From Litchfieldella rifensis (lineage in GTDB: Bacteria; Pseudomonadota; Gammaproteobacteria; Pseudomonadales; Halomonadaceae): 64,000 bases of DNA. The notes beneath the pieces are model-generated. The model saw only the letters and a program-made list of their open reading frames with translations, had not been told where the DNA came from and did not search any database. The position numbers and the translations under genes are program-made. Shown here piece after piece: positions 57,678-64,000 of this stretch; the first letter of the stretch is position 1; every line of letters starts with the position of its first letter. The DNA is taken from the NCBI RefSeq assembly GCF_042646605.1, contig NZ_JBHRUG010000048.1:372001-436000 (forward strand), given 5' to 3'.

Positions 57678-60625
57678 CACAGCCGCATCGCATTGCACGG
57701 GACGGCCTGCTGATCGATCGGGGTCGACCGCTGTCTTTCCGCTTCAATGGCAAGACCTACCAAGGCTACGAGGGCGACACCCTGGCCTCGGCGCTGCTCG
57801 CCAACGGCGTGCACCTGGTCGGCCGCAGCTTCAAGTATCACCGGCCACGGGGCATCCTCAGTGCCGGTGTCGAAGAGCCCAACGCGCTGGTCGAGCTCGG
57901 CCGCGAGGGCGCCCACCAGCCCAACCTGCGCGCGACCGAGATCCCGCTGTTCGAGGGACTCGAGGCACGCAGCCAGAACTGTTGGCCCTCGCTGGAGTGG
58001 GATTTGAGCGCAGCGGCCCAGTTGGCCGCCCCCCTGCTGACCGCGGGCTTCTACTACAAGACCTTCATGCAGCCGTCCTGGGCGTGGCGGCACTATGAAA
58101 AGGTGATTCGCAAGGCCGCCGGGCTGGGCAAGGCCCCGATCGTTCGCGACGAGGCACGCTACGACAAGCGTCGCCAGTATTGCGATCTGCTGGTGGTGGG
58201 CGCCGGCCCCGCCGGGCTGATGGCCGCCATCGCGGCGGCCCGTCGTGGCGCAAGGGTGATCCTGGTCGATGAGCGCCGCGAGCTGGGCGGCATGCTGCTG
58301 GAAGAGTTCGTGCACATTGCCGAGCAGACCGTCAGGCAATGGGTGCAACAAACCCTGGCCGAGCTGGAAGCGCTGGAAACCGTGACCGTTCTGCCTCGCA
58401 CCACGGTGTTCGGCCGCTACCGTCACGGCAAGTTCGGCCTGGTACAGCACACCGAGCAGGGGCAGATCCTGCACGCCGTGCACGCCCGTCGGGCGGTGAT
58501 GGCCAGCGGCGCCATCGAGCGGCCGCTGGTGTTCTCCGACAACGATCGTCCCGGCGTGATGCTGGCCGGTGCCGTACGGCGCTATGTGCGCTGCTACGGC
58601 GTGGTACCGGGGCGCCGGGCAGTGATCTTCACCAACAACGACAGCGCCTACGAGACCGCCCGCTGCCTGAAGGAGGCCGGTGCCGAGGTGGCGGCGATCG
58701 TCGACCTGCGTGGCCAGGCACCGAGCGTGGCCGGGCTCGAGGATGTGGAGATCCTGACCCGGGCCGAGGTGGTCGGCGTACGGGGCAGCCGGCACATCAA
58801 GGCCGTGGATATCGAAGGCAGCGGCAAGCGTCGGCGGATCGAATGCGACCTGCTCTGCGTCTCGGGCGGCTGGACGCCCACCATTCACCTGCTGGCCCAC
58901 GGCGGCAAGAACACACTGACATACAACACGGCCTGGGGGGCCTTTACCCCCACTTCCGACGAGCCACTATTGGGCATCCATGCCGCCGGTGCCTGCAACG
59001 GTGCCCAGTCGCTGGTAACTATCCTCGCCCAGGGGATCGCGGCCGGCGAGGCGGCCGCCGAGGCGCTGGGCTGCGAGGTGGCAACGCCGATGGCGCTGCC
59101 GGTCGTCCAGTACGCAGGCAACGAGCTGTCCCTGAACGCCGCGCCGGTGTGCGAGGTGCGCGGCGGTCGTGGCAAGAAGTTCGTCGATCTGCAGGACGAT
59201 GTCACGGTGCGCGACCTGGAGTTGGCCCTGCGCGAGGGCTATCGCTCCATCGAGCACGTCAAGCGTTACACCACCCTGGGCATGGGCACCGATCAGGGCC
59301 GCACCAGCAACATCAACGGCATGCGCATCGTCGCCGAGCGCCTGGGCAAGCGGATCGACGAGGTCGGTATCACCACCTTCCGCCCACCGTTCACCCCGGT
59401 CTCGCTGGGCGCCCTGGCCGGCCGCGAGAGCGACCGCCGCCTCGACGTCTTGCGCCGCTCGCCGATGCATGACTGGCACGTGCGCAACGGCGCCGTGTTC
59501 ATGCCTTCCGGGCTGTGGCTGCGGCCGCAGTACTATCGCCGCCCGGGCCATGGCGAGACCCTGACCGAGACCGCCCGCAAGGAAGCCGCCAACGTGCGCG
59601 ACAAGGTGGGTATCGCCGATGTCTCGACCCTCGGCAAGATCGAGGTTCAGGGGCGCGATGCCGCGGAGTTCCTCAACCGCCTCTACGTCAGCCGCTGCGG
59701 CAACGTGGGCCTGCACAAGGCGCGCTACGGCGTGATGCTGCGCGAGGACGGCTTCGTCTTCGACGACGGCACTGTGGTGAAGCTGGCCGACAACCGCTAC
59801 CTGATCTCGACCACGACGGCCAATGCCGGCGCCGTGCTCTCGCACATGGAATTCCATCAGCAGATGGTGTGGCCGGACCTGTCCGTCTATATCGAGCCGG
59901 TTACCGAGCAGTGGGCGGTGGTGGCGCTGGCCGGTCCCGCCAGCCGCGAGGTACTGGCCCGATTGATGCCGGAGGAGGATGTCGGCAACGAGGCGCTGCC
60001 CTTCCTGGGCTACCGTGAGGCCCGCTTCCAGGGCGTTGTCGCGCGTCTGTTCCGCATCAGCTTCTCCGGCGAGCGCGCCTACGAGATCGCCGTGCCCGCC
60101 GACCATGGCCTGGCGCTGTGGGAGGCGTTGCTCGAAGCGGGAGAGCCGTTCGGCATCATACCCTACGGGCTGGAGGCGATGGACTACCTGCGCATCGAGA
60201 AGGGCCACCTGATCATCGGTGCCGACATCGATGGCCGGGTCACGCCCCATGACATCGGACTGGGCGGTATGATCCGCGGCGACGACGACTTCATCGGCCG
60301 TCGCTCGCTGCAGCGCCCGGCCTTGACCGAGGAGGGCCGTCCCCGCCTGGTCGGATTCGTTTCCGCCGATGGCGAAACCCCGATCCCCGCCGGTGCCCAA
60401 CTCGTCGCCAAGCGCTGGACCGGCACTCCACAGGACAGTCTTGGCCGCATCACCTCGCCGGGCTTCAGTCCAGTCCTCGACTGCCCCATCGCCCTGGGCC
60501 TGGCCGAAGTAACGGCCGAAGGCGACAGCCTCTATGCCGTATCGCCGCTGACCGGCGAGCAGGCTGAAGTCACCGTGACACGGCCGGTGTTCCATGACCC
60601 CAAAGGAGAACGTCTACGTGGCTGA
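57674..60625 (+). CDS. soxA: Sarcosine oxidase alpha-subunit
   Basis: A 983-residue SoxA. An N-terminal 2Fe-2S-like domain without cluster ligands (LSFRFNGKTYQGYEGDTLAS) leads to a pyridine nucleotide/FAD module (DLLVVGAGPAGLMAAIAAAR near residue 175) and from about 590 a GcvT-like aminomethyltransferase domain (GIADVSTLGKIEVQGRDAAE, GMIRGDDDFIGRRSL) that transfers the methyl carbon to tetrahydrofolate. Translation starts at GTG 57674, overlapping the soxD stop, with GGGAGG just upstream. The domain order and length are those of the authentic enzyme. Confidence 0.93.
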   Translation: MTQPHRIARDGLLIDRGRPLSFRFNGKTYQGYEGDTLASALLANGVHLVGRSFKYHRPRGILSAGVEEPNALVELGREGAHQPNLRATEIPLFEGLEARSQNCWPSLEWDLSAAAQLAAPLLTAGFYYKTFMQPSWAWRHYEKVIRKAAGLGKAPIVRDEARYDKRRQYCDLLVVGAGPAGLMAAIAAARRGARVILVDERRELGGMLLEEFVHIAEQTVRQWVQQTLAELEALETVTVLPRTTVFGRYRHGKFGLVQHTEQGQILHAVHARRAVMASGAIERPLVFSDNDRPGVMLAGAVRRYVRCYGVVPGRRAVIFTNNDSAYETARCLKEAGAEVAAIVDLRGQAPSVAGLEDVEILTRAEVVGVRGSRHIKAVDIEGSGKRRRIECDLLCVSGGWTPTIHLLAHGGKNTLTYNTAWGAFTPTSDEPLLGIHAAGACNGAQSLVTILAQGIAAGEAAAEALGCEVATPMALPVVQYAGNELSLNAAPVCEVRGGRGKKFVDLQDDVTVRDLELALREGYRSIEHVKRYTTLGMGTDQGRTSNINGMRIVAERLGKRIDEVGITTFRPPFTPVSLGALAGRESDRRLDVLRRSPMHDWHVRNGAVFMPSGLWLRPQYYRRPGHGETLTETARKEAANVRDKVGIADVSTLGKIEVQGRDAAEFLNRLYVSRCGNVGLHKARYGVMLREDGFVFDDGTVVKLADNRYLISTTTANAGAVLSHMEFHQQMVWPDLSVYIEPVTEQWAVVALAGPASREVLARLMPEEDVGNEALPFLGYREARFQGVVARLFRISFSGERAYEIAVPADHGLALWEALLEAGEPFGIIPYGLEAMDYLRIEKGHLIIGADIDGRVTPHDIGLGGMIRGDDDFIGRRSLQRPALTEEGRPRLVGFVSADGETPIPAGAQLVAKRWTGTPQDSLGRITSPGFSPVLDCPIALGLAEVTAEGDSLYAVSPLTGEQAEVTVTRPVFHDPKGERLRG

Positions 60626-61163
60626 AGGCATCACGACACAAGCACGAGCCATCCAGGTTCAGGCGTGCCAGCAACGCCAGTCGGCGCTGGCCGGCATCGA
60701 GACGCGTACCCATCCGCGGGTGCGTATCAGCGCCTCGCAGCCGAGCGCCATGCTGTCCGTGCAGGGCGTGGATGACGCCGCCGCCCTGGCCTCGCTGGGC
60801 AACCATCGTGCCCTGCTATGGACCGGGCCTGCGCGCCGGATGGTGGTGGCAGAACATGAATCGCCGCAGGCGCTGGCCGCGGCTCTCGCTGACTTGCCGG
60901 AAGACGTTATGGTCACCGACGTGAGCCATGCCTGGTGCCGTCTCATCCTTGAGGGCAGCGGTGCCCACGAGTTGCTGCAAAGCGGCATCGGGCTGGATCT
61001 GTCGCCCGCTGTATGGCCGGTAGGCCATAGCACCTCCACCGCTTTCCGCGAGGTCCAGGTGTTGCTGCATGCCACCGGCCCGGATCGCTTCGATCTCTAC
61101 ACCTTCCGCAGTGTTGCGCTGTGCCTCTGGCAGTGGCTCGACGACGGTGCCGCGGGCCTGTGA
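60618..61163 (+). CDS. soxG: Sarcosine oxidase gamma-subunit
   Basis: A 181-residue SoxG, a small GcvT-like subunit that completes the tetramer. Visible features are VRISASQPSAMLSVQGVDDA, LWTGPARRMVVAEHESPQ, DVSHAWCRLILEGSGAHELL and the final LYTFRSVALCLWQWL. GTG 60618 is chosen because AAAGGAG (60601-60607) precedes it, giving an 8-bp overlap with soxA; ATG 60594 has no ribosome site. SoxG is the least conserved Sox subunit, yet the match is good. Confidence 0.87.
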   Translation: MAEGITTQARAIQVQACQQRQSALAGIETRTHPRVRISASQPSAMLSVQGVDDAAALASLGNHRALLWTGPARRMVVAEHESPQALAAALADLPEDVMVTDVSHAWCRLILEGSGAHELLQSGIGLDLSPAVWPVGHSTSTAFREVQVLLHATGPDRFDLYTFRSVALCLWQWLDDGAAGL

Positions 61164-61176
61164 GGGCAGGGTAACG

Positions 61177-62241
61177 ATGGTGACAACCATGAACGTCAAC
61201 CCGCTCGCGCCGGGGCGGATCTTCGCCAGCGACAATGCCTCCGGCGTGCATCCGCGGGTAATGGAGGCGCTTCAGGCAGCCAACCTCGGCCACCAGCTCG
61301 GCTACGGCAACGACCCTTACACCGAGCGGGTCAGGGGGTTGTTCAAGGAGGTCTTCGGCCCCGGCGCCGAGACTTTCCTGCTGCTCAACGGCACCGGCTC
61401 CAACGTGCTCGCCCTCAAGGGCATGCTGCGTTCCCACGAGGCGGTCTGCTGCTCGCATGAGGCCCACCTGCTGGTCGATGAGTGCGGCGCGCCCGAGAAC
61501 GTCATCGGTTGCAAGCTGGTGGCACTGCCGGTGCATCAAGGCAAGCTCGACCTCCCGGCGCTGGAAGCGCATATCAGGCGGGTCGCCGGCATTCAGCACC
61601 ATAGCCAGCCCCGAGTGGTGAGCATCGCCCAGGCCACCGAACGGGGCACCGTCTATCACCTGGACGAGCTACAGGCGATCGTCGCTGTCGCACGCCGCCA
61701 CGGTCTACTGGTGCACATGGACGGTGCCCGGATCGCCAACGCCGCCGTGGCGCTGGGGATATCGTTCAAGGAAATGACCGCCGACGTCGGCATCGACGTG
61801 GTCTCCTTCGGCGGCACCAAGAACGGACTGATGATGGCCGAGGCACTGGTGGTGCTGAATCCGGCGCTGGTCGAGGCCTATCCCTTCATCCGCAAGCAGG
61901 GCATGCAACTGGCCTCCAAGCACCGCTTCCTGGCGGCCCAGTACCTGGCCTACTTCGAAGGCGATCTGTGGCGAGAGAACGCCGCCCACGCCAATGCCAT
62001 GGCACGCTACCTGGCCGATGGCCTGAGCCACTTCGACGAGATCGCGCTGACCGCGCCAGTCGAGGCCAACCTGGTCTTCGCCACCCTGCCTCGGGAGTGG
62101 ATCCAGCCGCTGCAGCAGGCTTGCAATTTCAACGTGTGGGATGCGGCTCGCGCCGAGGTGCGCCTGATCGCTTCCTTCGACACGACCCGCGAGGACATCG
62201 ACGCCTTCCTCGCGGAAATCCACAAGCTGAATCAATGCTAG
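61177..62241 (+). CDS. Low-specificity threonine aldolase family protein
   Basis: A 354-residue PLP enzyme of the beta-eliminating-lyase / L-threonine aldolase family that splits beta-hydroxy-alpha-amino acids into glycine and an aldehyde. Its features are FASDNASGVHPRVMEALQAA, the HEAVCCSHEAHLLVDECGAPE substrate loop, LLVHMDGARIANAAVALG (Asp binding the PLP nitrogen) and the Schiff-base Lys215 in VVSFGGTKNGLMM. ATG 61177 or 61189 could be the start. It follows soxG by 13 bp and precedes an aldehyde dehydrogenase, consistent with stepwise breakdown. Reverse (glycine-consuming) use is possible. Confidence 0.87.
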   Translation: MVTTMNVNPLAPGRIFASDNASGVHPRVMEALQAANLGHQLGYGNDPYTERVRGLFKEVFGPGAETFLLLNGTGSNVLALKGMLRSHEAVCCSHEAHLLVDECGAPENVIGCKLVALPVHQGKLDLPALEAHIRRVAGIQHHSQPRVVSIAQATERGTVYHLDELQAIVAVARRHGLLVHMDGARIANAAVALGISFKEMTADVGIDVVSFGGTKNGLMMAEALVVLNPALVEAYPFIRKQGMQLASKHRFLAAQYLAYFEGDLWRENAAHANAMARYLADGLSHFDEIALTAPVEANLVFATLPREWIQPLQQACNFNVWDAARAEVRLIASFDTTREDIDAFLAEIHKLNQC

Positions 62242-62263
62242 CGAATCGTACAGGAAGAGAGAC

Positions 62264-63691
62264 ATGAGCCAGATCGAACTCCGCAATCCCTTCACTGGGG
62301 ACGTCGTCTTCTCCCACCCTTCGGAAAGCTTCGAGGAGGTGAACGCCCGGATCGATGCCGCCCAGGCGGCCTCCCATGCCTGGCGCAAGCTCAGCCCAGC
62401 ACGCCGGGCCGAGGTGCTGATGGCGGCACTGGACTATTTCCGCACCCATCGCGACGAGATCGGGACCGGCATCTCCCGGGAGATGGGTAAGCCGCGGCAG
62501 GCGGCCGCCGACGAGATCGACTTCATGCTCGAACGGGCCGAGTATCTGTGCCGCTTCGCCAGCGACGGGGCCTTGGCCCCGCACCGGCTGGACGCCTATC
62601 AGGACGAGAGTTTCCAGGGGCGCATCGAGTCGCGCGCCAAAGGCGTGGTCTATGTCATCACGCCTTGGAACTACCCCCTGTTCTGCGCCATCAACGGCAC
62701 CATGTGCGCGCTGCTCAGTGGCAGCGCCGTAATCCTCAAGCACACGACGACGCCGTCGGTGGGCGCTCACTTCGAGAAGGCCTTCGGCAGTCTAGCCGGC
62801 ATCGACGACCTGCTGGTCAACGTGACCGTGGACTTCGATGTCTCGGCGCGCCTCATCGAGGAGAGCGACATCAACCATGTGGTGTTCACCGGCTCCGTGC
62901 GGGGCGGCCAGATCATCCAGCAGAGCGTCGCCCAACGGGCCTTCAACGACGTGCCATCACCCTTCATCGAGTGCTCGCTGGAGTTGGGCAGTTCCGATGC
63001 CGCCTACATCGCCGAGGATGCCGACCTGGACGATGCCGCGATGTGGACGGTCAAGATCGGTCGCCTGCACAACTCCGGGCAGTCATGCTGTGCGGTGAAA
63101 CGCGTGTATGTCCACGAAGCCCTCCATGATGCCTTCGTGGAGAAGGCCAAGGCGATCATGGAAGCCGAGGTCAACGGCGACCCGATGGCGGAGACCACCA
63201 CCCTGGGGCCGCTGTTCGGCGGCAGTCGGGAGGTGGAGCGCCTGATGGAAATGATCAAGGACGCCGAGAAGAAGGGCGCCCGGGTGGTCTGCGGCGGCAC
63301 GACCGAAACCATCGGCGCGGCACTGTTCCTCAAGCCGACCCTGCTGGCTGATGCCGATGGCGAGATGCGCGTGCTCAACGAGGAAACCTTCGGTCCGGTG
63401 CTGCCAGTGGTCAAGGTAGCGAACGACGAGGAGGGCATGGCCCAGGTCTCGCGCAGCCGCTACGGCCTGACCGCCTCCATCTTCACCACTTCACGCGAGC
63501 GCGCCGAGCGCTTCGTCGAGGCAATCGAAAGCGGCACCGTCTACGTCAATCGCTGCAACTTCGTCGATGCGCGGCTCGGCTGGATCGGCCACAAGCACTC
63601 GGGCAATGGCTCGTTGGCGTTGTCGCCTCTTGGCCTCTCGGCCTACAGCTATGCCAAGTCGGTCAATGTCGATCCGAGCAAGCTCTCCTGA
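62264..63691 (+). CDS. NAD(P)-dependent aldehyde dehydrogenase
   Basis: A 475-residue ALDH-superfamily enzyme. VVYVITPWNYPLFCAINGTMCALLSG is the cofactor-binding Rossmann entry, VVFTGSVRGGQII the NAD turn, ECSLELGSSDAAYIAED holds the catalytic-base Glu, and Cys275 in NSGQSCC is the nucleophile. ETFGPVLPVVKV and the end segment are standard. It resembles succinate-semialdehyde dehydrogenases most, but the substrate is not fixed by the sequence. GGAAGAGAG precedes the start. It is the last gene of the operon, in place to oxidise the aldehyde from the aldolase. Confidence 0.88.
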   Translation: MSQIELRNPFTGDVVFSHPSESFEEVNARIDAAQAASHAWRKLSPARRAEVLMAALDYFRTHRDEIGTGISREMGKPRQAAADEIDFMLERAEYLCRFASDGALAPHRLDAYQDESFQGRIESRAKGVVYVITPWNYPLFCAINGTMCALLSGSAVILKHTTTPSVGAHFEKAFGSLAGIDDLLVNVTVDFDVSARLIEESDINHVVFTGSVRGGQIIQQSVAQRAFNDVPSPFIECSLELGSSDAAYIAEDADLDDAAMWTVKIGRLHNSGQSCCAVKRVYVHEALHDAFVEKAKAIMEAEVNGDPMAETTTLGPLFGGSREVERLMEMIKDAEKKGARVVCGGTTETIGAALFLKPTLLADADGEMRVLNEETFGPVLPVVKVANDEEGMAQVSRSRYGLTASIFTTSRERAERFVEAIESGTVYVNRCNFVDARLGWIGHKHSGNGSLALSPLGLSAYSYAKSVNVDPSKLS

Positions 63692-63744
63692 TCCCGGTAC
63701 CACACCATCAAGGACCACCACGATGACAATGTTTCGACGTGCGA

Positions 63745-63769
63745 AACAAGGGAGCTTGTTCTTATTTCC
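63745..63769 (+). terminator. Likely terminator after the aldehyde dehydrogenase
   Basis: AACAAG (63745-63750) pairs with CTTGTT (63755-63760) around GGAG, followed by T-rich CTTATTTCC. Just upstream TGTTTCG/CGAAACA (63730-63748) offers an alternative stem. It suits the end of the ten-gene operon, 54 bp after the stop codon. Confidence 0.5.
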
Positions 63770-64000
63770 GATTCTGCGTGGGGAATCAGGTATTTTAGTG
63801 TGAATATAAAGCTACTCATGTAGTTTAAAAGATGAGTAATGGCTCCTGCTGTCAGAATAAAAAGGTTGAATCATCTCGGATTATATTGAGGTGCGAGGTA
63901 GTAAGGCAAAACGGAAAGCTACCAAATATGTCAGTCGTGTAGTTTGTGTTGTTCGATAAAATAAATATAAATCAGTTGGTTGGAATTGGCTCATGGATTC
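63770..64000. other. AT-rich, gene-free right edge
   Basis: The last 230 bases drop to clearly AT-rich sequence, unlike anything of this length elsewhere in the window. No start with a ribosome site and no conserved reading frame is seen. It may be the upstream region of a gene beyond the edge or the border of a transferred segment. Confidence 0.5.

Noticed and set aside
58967..60595. A 542-codon open frame on the minus strand
   Set aside because: Antisense to the soxA coding region; composition is biased and no family is recognised.
56049..61163. Sox genes as sulfur-oxidation (thiosulfate) genes
   Set aside because: The proteins are the sarcosine oxidase subunits of the same name; none has c-type haem or sulfur-carrier motifs.
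1..64000. tRNA or rRNA genes, CRISPR arrays, transposases, phage genes
   Set aside because: None could be recognised by eye on either strand. A tRNA or covariance-model scan would be decisive.

Overview
The window is about 64 kb of GC-rich (roughly 60-63 %) bacterial chromosome, densely coded on both strands, with no rRNA, tRNA, CRISPR array, insertion sequence or prophage that I could recognise. Gene content and protein style point to a halophilic gammaproteobacterium of the Halomonadaceae (Halomonas or a close relative): two TRAP transporters (DctPQM and a TAXI/fused 4TM-12TM type followed by a universal stress protein), an ectoine-type (Ehu) ABC transporter, a FruB-FruK-FruA fructose PTS with a Cra/FruR-type regulator, and DUF1127, DUF4124 and DUF2189 proteins. 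This placement comes from recognising protein families, not from a search.

Layout. 0.1-5 kb: a quinone reductase-like flavoprotein divergent from a LysR regulator, a type I isopentenyl-diphosphate isomerase, a VOC protein, and a compact ArsR-SRPBCC-VOC-DUF899 operon with a pair of CAACC-N4-GGTT operators. 5-11.7 kb: a glutathione transferase, an Nmad3 (nucleotide-modification-associated) protein next to endonuclease IV, an LCM-type methyltransferase, a LolA-like protein with an odd 9-codon leader ORF, GrpB-like and DUF1127 proteins, and a LysR regulator. 11.7-16 kb: a chemoreceptor, a K+ channel-like protein and a methyltransferase. 16.2-18.9 kb: modABC molybdate uptake. 18.9-21.7 kb: a diguanylate cyclase co-transcribed with a small exported protein of the molybdopterin-oxidoreductase fold, then DUF192.

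21.7-30.4 kb: a DMT exporter, then a probable sugar locus in which a LacI regulator sits between a Gfo/Idh-TIM barrel isomerase-MFS operon on one side and a DctPQM TRAP operon on the other, with an 18-bp perfect LacI-type palindrome between the divergent genes. 30.4-33.1 kb: a DUF4124 protein, a macro-domain protein and a KamA-like radical SAM aminomutase. 33.1-37.7 kb: a TAXI-TRAP operon with UspA. 37.9-43.1 kb: DUF2189, MOSC, DUF1311, then a second molybdopterin-fold protein, this time followed by a hybrid histidine kinase. 43.1-49.9 kb: the fructose PTS regulon with two Cra-like boxes. 50.1-50.8 kb: a glutathione transferase.

50.8-63.7 kb is the most interesting block: a GntR/FCD regulator divergent from a ten-gene, tightly spaced operon encoding a DoeA/creatinase-like M24 hydrolase, an EhuBCDA-type ABC importer, a complete heterotetrameric sarcosine oxidase (SoxBDAG), a threonine aldolase and an aldehyde dehydrogenase. 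A pair of identical-type operators spaced 21 bp apart lies in front of it. The set is neither the standard ectoine pathway (no DoeB deacetylase, no EutABC) nor the usual sarcosine operon (no glyA or folate genes). It suggests uptake and stepwise dismantling of an N-methylated or N-alkylated small solute to glycine plus an aldehyde. The last ~230 bp are abruptly AT-rich and show no gene.
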